Shown: piece after piece, positions 10,823-18,601 of the stretch
Position numbering within the stretch: the first letter of the stretch is position 1
Layout: every line of letters starts with the position of its first letter
Origin: JBCAXA01 sp038534295
GTDB lineage: Bacteria > Pseudomonadota > Gammaproteobacteria > Steroidobacterales > Woeseiaceae
DNA: 64,000 bases
Assembly (NCBI GenBank): GCA_038534295.1
Contig: JBCAXA010000003.1
Coordinates: forward strand, 186,001 to 250,000
Direction: 5' to 3'
Position numbers and translations under genes: made by a program
The notes under the pieces: model-generated
What the model saw: only the letters and a program-made list of their open reading frames with translations
What the model was told of the DNA's origin: nothing
Database searches by the model: none

Positions 10823-11449
10823 TTACTGCCCGAGGTTTTGCTCGAGGAACTGGCGGAATAGGCTCGCCCAATGATCCGCCGCGTCTTCAACACTCTGCCA
10901 ATCGGTCTCGACACCGCCGGCCGTCGCAACGATGGGCGTCACGGCGCTATCGGCACCGCGGGCGAGCACCCGATTCGATTGCGAGTCGCGCATCTCCATC
11001 AGGAAAACTATTTTACCGGGCGTCGCCAGTTCCTGAATTTCGCGCTTCAGATACGAACCGCCGGTCGCGCCGGCTTGGCGCATATCGACCAGCGAGGCTT
11101 GTACCGTCATCGTCGTGGGCCCCGGTGCGCTCTCAATGTTGTAATCAGCGAGCTCTGCAATAAAAGCTGTTCGAAAGATCTGCCGAATCCGTGCGAGGTC
11201 TTCCGGTGGGACCGAGACGTCCCGCGGGAAAAAGATCCCCATCTCCTGCGGCAACAACCGGTCGTAGTGACCAAAATCAGCATCGGTCGAAATTTGCGCA
11301 TACTCGACATTGCTGTCCGCAGGCTCTTCGAAGCCTTGCGTTTCTACGGTCGTGCAACCTGCAAGAACTGAAACCAGCACTATCGCCAAAACGCCCGAAA
11401 ACGCGTGAGTCGCACGGCGATGCTCGGACCTGGTTAACGGTGGCAACAT
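10823..11449 (-). CDS. DUF3313-like lipoprotein
   Basis: 208 residues. The signal has a long positively charged start followed by VLVSVLAGCTT, with the lipidated Cys near residue 32. It contains PGPTTMTVQASLVDM and RDSQSNRVLARGADS, matching the DUF3313 pattern and echoing the gene at 1595-2266. Role unknown. About 210 bp to the next gene on its upstream side (11450-11660) hold nothing recognisable. Confidence 0.7.
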   Translation of the reverse strand: MLPPLTRSEHRRATHAFSGVLAIVLVSVLAGCTTVETQGFEEPADSNVEYAQISTDADFGHYDRLLPQEMGIFFPRDVSVPPEDLARIRQIFRTAFIAELADYNIESAPGPTTMTVQASLVDMRQAGATGGSYLKREIQELATPGKIVFLMEMRDSQSNRVLARGADSAVTPIVATAGGVETDWQSVEDAADHWASLFRQFLEQNLGQ

Positions 11450-11660
11450 TTTAGATACCTACGTTTTTGAAGAGCCAATTTAAGGAGTCTATCCGCCATA
11501 GCAGTCTACCGGATGGCCGCGCTAGTGGACCAACGTAAAACCCTGTGACGTCATCCGCCTTAAGGGGCCTGACCTTCGAACCCGCGCTTCAAATGCAGTT
11601 CGTTGGCCGCCAGCCTTGTGTGGCCTGACGTCTCAGGTTGGCAACCGCTGCGACAAAGCG

Positions 11661-13433
11661 CTAGGGCCTGTCCGCCCAATAGTTAAGGTCCATGCGCACG
11701 AGCAACTCTTGAAAGCGGGGATTGCCGCGAACCTCTGGGTCTTTGATGTTTACCCCGAGATAAGGTGCATCCGGATCGCCCTGCTCGTACGCTCGAACGT
11801 ACCAGTCAATGGCGGTGTCGTGGCGGCCGGCAGCCTCGTAAAGACTACCGATGAGCATCGGCTTGACGTAAGTTGACTGCGCGACCGCCGCGAGTTGCTC
11901 GCCTAAGGCCAGATTCGCGGCTGCGTAACCTTGTTCGGCGTAGACGCTCTCGAGCAGATCGGCAGCCTGTGGCTGGCCGCCAATGAAGCGGAAGAAATCG
12001 GCGTGCGCGGCGATAGCTGCCTGCTCGTTGTCGAGCGTGTCGTTGGCGAGCGTGAGCGTGATGTAACCGAACGCTGCTCCCGGCGCCATCTGCAACGATT
12101 GCTCGGCAACGGCAATGGCCTCTTCGAATTCGTCGCGCATGACCAGCTGGATGCTGTGCAGGCCGACGACAAACGGGTTTAACGGGTCCAACGCCACCGC
12201 TTGTTCTATGTGATAGGTGCTTTTCTCGAGCTCACCGACAATGCCGAGGTAATGCGAATAGAACATGTGCGCTTCGGCATAGCTCGGGTTCAGCTCGAGC
12301 GCGCGTTCCCAATGCGGGCGCGCTGACTCCCAATCAAATGACTGCCAGGTCGTCATGGCGGCCAGGCCCATGTGCGCTTCGGGCAACAGCGGGTCCAGCT
12401 CAAGGGCCCGATACACGGGCGGGAAGCACTGTGCTTTCGCCTGCGCCGGCGACAGCATGCCGGCCTGCGCTTGGAACGCGCACAGTTTCCCAAGGCCCCA
12501 ATAGCCGAGCGCCGACTCCGGGTCGATATCAACCGCGCGCTGAAAGTGTGTGGCCGCGATACGCATATCGTCTGGATTGAAGCGCTCGACGTGGAAGACG
12601 CCACGTAAAAAAGCGAGGTAGGCCTCTGGGTCAACCGGCCGAGCCGCCGCAAACTGTGCCCGCTCGTCCGGTCCTAGCTGCACCCGAACCTGATTGGCAA
12701 TGTCCTGCGCAACGCGCGCTTGCAGCAACAACACGTTTTCGAGCTCGTCCTCGAAGGTTTCTGCCCAAACCTGCTCGTCGAGCTTTGCATCGTGCAGTCG
12801 CAGTGCGATGCGCACACGCCCGTCGCTTCGAAACACCGTGCCTTCCAAGATTCGCGCGACCTTGAGTTGCTCAGCAATCTCGCCGAGTGCGCCGCCCGAC
12901 TCTCGATACGGCAGCGTCGAGACCTTGGCCGTGACGCGAAGATTGCGCACGCGCGATAGGCCGTCGATAACCGCCGACTGCATACCAGAGACGAAGAACT
13001 GTTCGTCCGCGTTACCGGACATGTCGTCAAACGGCAGGATCGCGATCGAAAACGGATCGATCGATGCGTCGAACTGCTCCGGTGCCGCTTCGATTCGGCC
13101 AGCGAGCTGCAGCGTGACAGCGATACCGACAGCACCCAATGCGACAATGATCGCGATATCGGTTCTGCGCAGCGACGGGTCGAAATGCTCACCCGGCACT
13201 GCCGGCGGCGTGCGCGATATACCGTCGAGCGTTACGTCGTACGACCACGAAAACAGCACGACTAACGGCAGCAGCGCGCCGGCAATAAGCCAGACGTACA
13301 AAAGTGCCGATTCGTCGATACCGAGCGCCGGAAACACAAGGCTTGCAACCTGTACCGCGACCCACGCAGCGACGATGTAAAGGCCAGTCGCCTGAAACAC
13401 TTTACGGCGTCTGAGTTCGCGGATAAACGACAT
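11661..13433 (-). CDS. TolB-like/TPR membrane protein
   Basis: 590 residues. Residues 1-70 begin FIRELRRRKVFQATGLYIVAAW and carry two membrane segments, a third following near residues 95-110. Next is a TolB N-terminal-like domain (FSIAILPFDDMSGNADEQFF ... ILEGTVFRSDGRVRIALRL, about 140-260) and then TPR repeats to the end. Such proteins sit in the inner membrane and are usually regulators without their DNA-binding domain or partners of adenylate-cyclase-like sensors. It is divergent from 13570-15939, whose membrane, TolB-like and TPR parts are built the same way but with a DNA-binding domain in front. Function unknown. Confidence 0.8.
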   Translation of the reverse strand: MSFIRELRRRKVFQATGLYIVAAWVAVQVASLVFPALGIDESALLYVWLIAGALLPLVVLFSWSYDVTLDGISRTPPAVPGEHFDPSLRRTDIAIIVALGAVGIAVTLQLAGRIEAAPEQFDASIDPFSIAILPFDDMSGNADEQFFVSGMQSAVIDGLSRVRNLRVTAKVSTLPYRESGGALGEIAEQLKVARILEGTVFRSDGRVRIALRLHDAKLDEQVWAETFEDELENVLLLQARVAQDIANQVRVQLGPDERAQFAAARPVDPEAYLAFLRGVFHVERFNPDDMRIAATHFQRAVDIDPESALGYWGLGKLCAFQAQAGMLSPAQAKAQCFPPVYRALELDPLLPEAHMGLAAMTTWQSFDWESARPHWERALELNPSYAEAHMFYSHYLGIVGELEKSTYHIEQAVALDPLNPFVVGLHSIQLVMRDEFEEAIAVAEQSLQMAPGAAFGYITLTLANDTLDNEQAAIAAHADFFRFIGGQPQAADLLESVYAEQGYAAANLALGEQLAAVAQSTYVKPMLIGSLYEAAGRHDTAIDWYVRAYEQGDPDAPYLGVNIKDPEVRGNPRFQELLVRMDLNYWADRP

Positions 13434-13569
13434 GCCAAGATCTTAGCAGCAAGCCATGACATCGCCACCGCCCACGGCAGCCACGCTCGTATTGCGCTAG
13501 AGCAGTGCGTCAATCGCAGATTTCATGGCAGTGCTATATTGAGACGGGGGCAGGATACGGCGTGCTGCG

Positions 13570-15939
13570 ATGGACAACGAACTCCTCGAAGGGTTCTTTC
13601 TTAGCGATATCCGCGTCGAGCCACTGACCGGCACAGTGACTCGCGACGGCGAGTCTTTGCACGTGCCACCCACGTCCATTGAAGTCCTGCTTTGCCTCGC
13701 GAAACAGCCACGTCGACTCATCGGCCGCAAAGCCCTGTTGCAGAGCGTTTGGGCTGAGGGCGGCGGCAGCGCTGACGCTCTGCACCACGCCATTGGTGAG
13801 CTGCGCCACGCTTTCGGTGACAAGGCAACGCGGCCAACCTTTATTCAGACAGTCCCTACGCGCGGCTACCGATTGCTCATAGAGCCCACAGTCGACGGTG
13901 TAGCCGTTCAGCCCGCCGCCAATCAGCGCCACGCATCAGGGTCTTTCTGGCAACAGCTCGTACGGCACGGCGTCGTGCAATCCGTGGTTGCATACAGCGT
14001 CATTGGTTGGGCATTGATCCAAGTTGCGGGTGAGACCTTCGTCAATCTCGGACTGCCTGGATGGACCGTGCCGGCCGTGATCTTCTCGATCGTAGGCGGC
14101 TTCCCGGTGGTGGTGCTGTTGTCGTGGTTTCTCGAGATGTCCCACGGTCGCATGGAGCGCGATGAGGGCCAGCACGAGGGCGGTATTTGGAAGGGGCTCG
14201 AGCGGAACTACCTCGCTATCGTTGCGGCGTACGTAATCGCGGCAGTCGGTGCGGCCGTCTATCAGGTCACAGTCGGTTTTGCCGATCCGGAAGAAGCCAG
14301 CTCACGGGTCGCGTTGACCGATATGACGCCGACACTTGGTGAGTCGGAAGAGCTGCTACCGATCGCCGAAAACTCGATCGCCGTGCTGCGATTTAACAAC
14401 TTGGATGAGAGCGATACCACCAGAATCTTTGCGAACGGTCTCAGCGAGGACATTCTTGATCGGATTGCGCGTGTGCCCGGCTTACTGGTCCCATCGCGCG
14501 GCGACTGTTGGTCGCTGAGCCCTGATGCGACCTCAGATGAAGTTCGCAGGCGTCTACGAGTTGCTTACTACGTTGAGGGCAGCGTCCGCATTGATGACGA
14601 TCAAATTACGGTCGTGGCCCAGCTCATCGACACAGCTAGCGGCTTTCACGTGCTGTCCAAGTCAATTCGTCGCCAACTGACGCGCTACAGCGAAATCCAA
14701 CCCGACTTGACGAGCTTGATCGTTGCCGAGCTTCGCGTTGCACTGCCTGAAGATGTCCAGATGGCCTCCTTGCCCAGCGAAGAGCCCGTGGTTGATGCCT
14801 ATGTCGCTTACAGACGCGGCAAGGACGTTCTCGATTCGCCGCGGACGCTCGACTCAATCGACCGCGCGGTCGAGCATTTCCAGGAAGCGCTGTCGATTGA
14901 TCCGGACTACGCCGCAGCCAATGCGGGGCTGTGCGGCGCGGAAACGGCGCGTTATCAGATAACCGGTACACACGACGACATTGAGCTTGCAGAGCGCTAC
15001 TGCGCATCGGCTTTGCTGAACGCCCCGCGGCTTTCACTTGTGCACCGTGCTAGCGGCAATATGCTGTATCGCACCGGTCGACTGGAAGAGGCGGCCATTG
15101 CGTACAGCAACGCGCTGGAAATCAATGAGCGCGATGCCGATTCAATGCTTGGGCTTGCGCGCGTAAATCAGCGCAAGCAAAGCTACAGCGATGCACAAGC
15201 GCTCATCGAAACGGCCATCGATCTGCAGCCCGGCAATTGGCGTGCCTACAATCGGCTCGGTGCGCTGCAGTTTTCCCTCGGCCAGTACACCGATGCCGCC
15301 GAGTCCTACCGCCGGGTTGTTTATCTTGATCCGAACAACTTCGTGGCGCTCGGCAACATGGCAACGTCACGGATGATGGCTGGCGATTTTGTAGCAGCCA
15401 AAGACATTTTCGAGTCGTCGCTTAAGATCGAGGAGAGTCCAAGTGCGCTGTCCAATCTCGGTATTTTGTACTACTACCTCGGTGACTTCGATCAAGCTGT
15501 GGCCATGCATAGACGCAGTGCCGAAGCTACACCCGATCACGAGAGCGTGTGGGTGAATCTTGGCGATGCCTTGCACTTTGCTGGCAAACGCGAACAGGCG
15601 ACGGTAGCGTTCGAGAGAGGCGCGGAGCTCGCTCGAGCTCGAACGGCGGCCGACTCCCGCGACGCCGAGGCGCTTTGCTACTTGGCGTGGGCAGAGACGA
15701 TGCTCGGCAACGAATCTGAAGGTCAGCGTTTAACGGAGTTGGTGCTGAGCATCGCGCCTGACGATCCATATTCTTATTACTACCGCGCGCTGGTGCTGGC
15801 GCAAGTCGGGGACATCGAGACTGCGTCGATCGCGGCATCAAGAGCAGTCGAGCTCGGCTACTCTGTCAAAATGCTCGAAGCTGAACCGTATCTGCAGACT
15901 CTGCTCGGCTCAGGAGGGTTTAGCGAACTTCAACAATAA
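13570..15939 (+). CDS. Membrane winged-helix/TPR transcriptional regulator (CadC-like)
   Basis: 789 residues. Residues about 8-100 form an OmpR-type winged helix (VEPLTGTVTRDG ... LIGRKALLQSVWAEGG ... FIQTVPTRGYRLL). Three hydrophobic segments follow (about 130-240), then a TolB-like domain (NSIAVLRFNNLDESDTTRIF ... YYVEGSVRIDDDQITVVAQL) and a long C-terminal TPR array. By analogy with CadC it would sense an envelope signal and act on DNA while anchored in the inner membrane. The next gene starts 17 bases after the stop, so the tandem exported pair 15957-17359 is its likely target or operon partner. Confidence 0.85.
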   Translation: MDNELLEGFFLSDIRVEPLTGTVTRDGESLHVPPTSIEVLLCLAKQPRRLIGRKALLQSVWAEGGGSADALHHAIGELRHAFGDKATRPTFIQTVPTRGYRLLIEPTVDGVAVQPAANQRHASGSFWQQLVRHGVVQSVVAYSVIGWALIQVAGETFVNLGLPGWTVPAVIFSIVGGFPVVVLLSWFLEMSHGRMERDEGQHEGGIWKGLERNYLAIVAAYVIAAVGAAVYQVTVGFADPEEASSRVALTDMTPTLGESEELLPIAENSIAVLRFNNLDESDTTRIFANGLSEDILDRIARVPGLLVPSRGDCWSLSPDATSDEVRRRLRVAYYVEGSVRIDDDQITVVAQLIDTASGFHVLSKSIRRQLTRYSEIQPDLTSLIVAELRVALPEDVQMASLPSEEPVVDAYVAYRRGKDVLDSPRTLDSIDRAVEHFQEALSIDPDYAAANAGLCGAETARYQITGTHDDIELAERYCASALLNAPRLSLVHRASGNMLYRTGRLEEAAIAYSNALEINERDADSMLGLARVNQRKQSYSDAQALIETAIDLQPGNWRAYNRLGALQFSLGQYTDAAESYRRVVYLDPNNFVALGNMATSRMMAGDFVAAKDIFESSLKIEESPSALSNLGILYYYLGDFDQAVAMHRRSAEATPDHESVWVNLGDALHFAGKREQATVAFERGAELARARTAADSRDAEALCYLAWAETMLGNESEGQRLTELVLSIAPDDPYSYYYRALVLAQVGDIETASIAASRAVELGYSVKMLEAEPYLQTLLGSGGFSELQQ

Positions 15940-15956
15940 GGCAAGGGAGATAAGCA

Positions 15957-16607
15957 ATGAGAAAGGGAATTTTGACGCTGGCGGTGACGGTGGTATTCGT
16001 TGCGGGGTGCGGTACATCGCCACCGGCCTCGGCGCAGACGACCTGCGACATTCGTGGCCGAATGCCCGTTGTTACGTTGGTCGTATTTGATCAGGGCATG
16101 CGTATCAGGGAGCCCAGAGGGGCGTTGAAGCTGCGGGTGAAGCGGGACGGCTCCTGTGCTCGTTTCAATCTGCGGCTACGGGAGAAGAACACCACGATTC
16201 GAAATGGCCAGATAACGCTGCGTGTCGCCAATCAGGGCAAGACCTTAAATGGTCAGCCACTAAGCTGCACAGCAGGACTTAGGTTTGCAGATCAGTATAC
16301 GAACACGGGTACGCAAACGATGGAGATCACGGTCGTGAGTGACAACACAATCAACCCGAATGATTTCCTTTGCTTCGACATTCTGGTCAAGGATATCGGT
16401 GTTCTCGATCCACGCGCCCGGGTCGTCGATGAGGATCGGTATACCTATGAGCTTCAAGCGGAGTTGAGAGCGCTTATCAGCTTCTACGATGAACACGGGT
16501 TCAGCAGTACTAATAAGTCCAAGCTCGATCCTTCGTTGGACGAGTACCTTCGGCAGTTTTACGACTTGACCGAGCAGGAGGCGCGCGAGCTTATTGCTGC
16601 AGACTAG
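15957..16607 (+). CDS. Exported protein, paralog 1 of a tandem pair, unknown
   Basis: 216 residues with a lipoprotein-like signal (VVFVAGCGTS). GGGAG lies eight bases before the ATG. It shares a C-terminal block with the next gene: two Cys (LSC and FLCFDI) flanking QYTNTGTQTMEITVV, then DIGVLDPRARVVDED and an acidic helix. The paired Cys residues probably form a disulfide in the periplasm. The fold looks like a beta-sandwich. No family was recognised. Confidence 0.7.
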   Translation: MRKGILTLAVTVVFVAGCGTSPPASAQTTCDIRGRMPVVTLVVFDQGMRIREPRGALKLRVKRDGSCARFNLRLREKNTTIRNGQITLRVANQGKTLNGQPLSCTAGLRFADQYTNTGTQTMEITVVSDNTINPNDFLCFDILVKDIGVLDPRARVVDEDRYTYELQAELRALISFYDEHGFSSTNKSKLDPSLDEYLRQFYDLTEQEARELIAAD

Positions 16608-16695
16608 GAGTAATCTGGAGAGGCGTCCACCTCGAATTGCGGATCACTTTCCAGCCGAGTCGCCAACGATTACGGCGATATTCGTTTGCGTAACA

Positions 16696-16703
16696 GGGGG
16701 GGG
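16696..16703 (+). repeat. Run of eight G at a ribosome binding site
   Basis: Eight consecutive G bases end six bases before the ATG of the gene at 16709 and make up its ribosome binding site. Homopolymer tracts of this kind are prone to slipped-strand length change. Confidence 0.85.
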
Positions 16704-16708
16704 TAGCG

Positions 16709-17359
16709 ATGAAAACCATAAAACAATTGAGCAAGTATCTGCTGTCGCTGATGGCACTAGGCTTATATCTCGCGTCGCCGACGGCGTCGGCCAACGACTG
16801 CAAACCGGACAAGTTCAAGCTCAAGGTTAATGAGCATGGGCTCTGGCTAAAGCCGGATGGCCAGCCGAAATGTTTGCCGGTCGACGATCTTGGAAACGTT
16901 AACGCAACGTTCGAGATTCGGCTCAAGTCACCCGGTCCTTATGAACTCCGAAGCGGCCAGGTTCATGTCCGAAACGCCGTGGCGAAGGAGATTGATGGCG
17001 TCGCGATCAACTGCGGTCAGGAGCTCGAGCTCGAAGACGAATATACGAACGTCGATGAAGATCCAATACTAATAACCGTTGTCGGGACCAATGTGCCTGC
17101 GGACGATGTCGTTTGTTTCGAAATTGTCGTCGACGATATCGGCATGCTCGACCCGCGAGCGCGGGTGGTCGACGAAGACGCTCTTCGCGGCATCCTCGAC
17201 GATCGGATCAGAGAGCTGGTCGAGGCCTACGATCTCTTGGCCGAGAGCGATCTTGGGGTGGCCCTGCTCACCGATACGCTGGACAGTTTTCTCATCGAGA
17301 ATTTCGATATCACAGAGGCGAAAGCACGGCTGCGTCTCAATGCGCTTCAAACCGAATAG
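16709..17359 (+). CDS. Exported protein, paralog 2 of a tandem pair, unknown
   Basis: 216 residues, the same length as the preceding gene. It has a Sec signal peptide (MALGLYLASPTASA-N) rather than a lipobox. It shares INC ... VVCFEIVVDDIGMLDPRARVVDED with paralog 1, including both conserved Cys, and ends in a leucine-rich acidic helix. The two are likely products of a tandem duplication. The gap to paralog 1 is 101 bp with no gene. Function unknown; role linked by position to the regulator 13570-15939. Confidence 0.7.
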   Translation: MKTIKQLSKYLLSLMALGLYLASPTASANDCKPDKFKLKVNEHGLWLKPDGQPKCLPVDDLGNVNATFEIRLKSPGPYELRSGQVHVRNAVAKEIDGVAINCGQELELEDEYTNVDEDPILITVVGTNVPADDVVCFEIVVDDIGMLDPRARVVDEDALRGILDDRIRELVEAYDLLAESDLGVALLTDTLDSFLIENFDITEAKARLRLNALQTE

Positions 17360-17457
17360 CGGCACAACCCGGGAATTCCAGGTTGAGACGTTCAATCGGC
17401 CTGCGGCACTGCTCTAGTGTCGCCGGCCACTAACTGCGACCGACTGAGAGGGTGGCT

Positions 17458-18276
17458 ATGACGGATTCAAAGCGCGCGCAAGCGGAAAGCGGAAGCCAGG
17501 CAGCCGAGGCGAGTTTGGCGCCACCCAAGTTGCGGTCCAAAAAGGCCTGCGCCACGGCGGAAGAGCCGTACGTGCACATTTACCACCACGGTGCGGTTTG
17601 CGAGACCGACAAACGCGGCCACGCAAACCCCGAGAATCGCGGGCCGCTCGATCTCGTGCTGGACGCAACGGAGGGGTTCATCCCGCTGTGGGCCGAGAAC
17701 GTTACGCTGCGTTGGCGCTTCCAGGAGCGCTCGATGGCGTTGTTCCGAAACCCCGATGCCGCCCGAGCGTACCTTCGTAATCTCATGGCCGAGGCGCTGT
17801 TGCTGTGGGGCGATGCCGTTCCGGTCCGCTTTTTCGAAGCGCGCGACGCCTGGGATTTTGAAGTTGCGGTCAGTCCGGTTGAGAACTGCAGCGCCAACGG
17901 CTGTGTACTCGCCAGTGCGTTCTTTCCGGATGGCGGCCAGCACGAACTGAAAGTCTACCCGACGCTGTTCGAGCAGACGCGCGACGAACAGGTCGAGACG
18001 ATGGCGCACGAGTTCGGCCACATATTCGGGCTGCGGCATTTCTTCGCGCAGATCACGGAGACCCAATGGGCCAGTGTCCTGTTTGGCGAGCATCAGCCGT
18101 TTTCGATCATGAACTACGGCCCGCAGAGTGAGATGACCCAAAACGATCGCGATGATCTCAAAGAGCTCTACCGTCTGGTGCGGAGCTTCGAGCTGACGGA
18201 AATCAACGGAACGCCGGTGCGGCTCGTCCAGCCTTTCAGCGCCTTACGAATTCCGCCTGAGCTTGCGTTCGCATAA
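17458..18276 (+). CDS. Metzincin-type zinc protease (matrixin-like)
   Basis: 272 residues. The zinc signature HEFGHIFGLRH (His184, Glu185, His188, His194) fits HExxHxxGxxH, and SIMNYG (Met218) supplies the Met-turn, so this belongs to the metzincin clan, closest to matrixins. No signal peptide is visible, although four Cys in the first half hint at an exported or disulfide-containing form. A GTG lies at 17452, but GAGAGGG fits the ATG at 17458 with five-base spacing. It follows the tandem paralogs by 98 bp and may process them; that is inference from position only. Confidence 0.85.
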   Translation: MTDSKRAQAESGSQAAEASLAPPKLRSKKACATAEEPYVHIYHHGAVCETDKRGHANPENRGPLDLVLDATEGFIPLWAENVTLRWRFQERSMALFRNPDAARAYLRNLMAEALLLWGDAVPVRFFEARDAWDFEVAVSPVENCSANGCVLASAFFPDGGQHELKVYPTLFEQTRDEQVETMAHEFGHIFGLRHFFAQITETQWASVLFGEHQPFSIMNYGPQSEMTQNDRDDLKELYRLVRSFELTEINGTPVRLVQPFSALRIPPELAFA

Positions 18277-18366
18277 CCGGCCGGCTTGCGGGGCATCCTC
18301 GCGCCCACCCAGACGTCGTCTCCATTACTGCTGTGTTGTCCAACCGGTGATTGGCCGGACCTACGA

Positions 18367-18382
18367 CGACGTACGTACGTCG
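18367..18382. repeat. Perfect 16-bp palindrome
   Basis: CGACGTACGTACGTCG reads the same on both strands. It lies 60 bp upstream of the Pho box. It may bind a dimeric regulator or be incidental. Confidence 0.8.
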
Positions 18383-18441
18383 AATTTGCCCCGTTGATCG
18401 ACCTCTACAGTTCCTGTTTTGCGGCGTCGATTGCAATCGTT

Positions 18442-18459
18442 ATGTCACATTCCAGTCAC
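18442..18459 (+). promoter_or_regulatory. Likely Pho box (PhoB binding site)
   Basis: ATGTCAC-ATTC-CAGTCAC: two seven-base repeats with a four-base spacer, i.e. an 11-base period, close to the known CTGTCAT-n4-CTGTCAC arrangement. It is 140 bp upstream of a PhoX-family phosphatase gene, which is commonly under PhoB control. Confidence 0.6.
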
Positions 18460-18601
18460 GGTCCTTAAGTACTCGCTCGCTAGTGTTCTTCCCTGCATAG
18501 CCTGCTGTTGGCGGTGGGCTTGTGCATGAAAACAATGCCCCGGCCGCCAACTGATCGGGGCCGTCTATCGACAACGCGGATATTCGCATAAGGGGAAGAG
18601 C

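Larger units (their letters stand above)
18277..18601. other. 325-bp intergenic region before the phosphatase gene
   Basis: No gene is visible. It holds a perfect 16-bp palindrome (18367-18382) and a likely Pho box (18442-18459), both listed separately, and leads into the phoX-like gene at 18602. AAGGGGAAGAG just before the ATG is its ribosome binding site. Confidence 0.8.
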
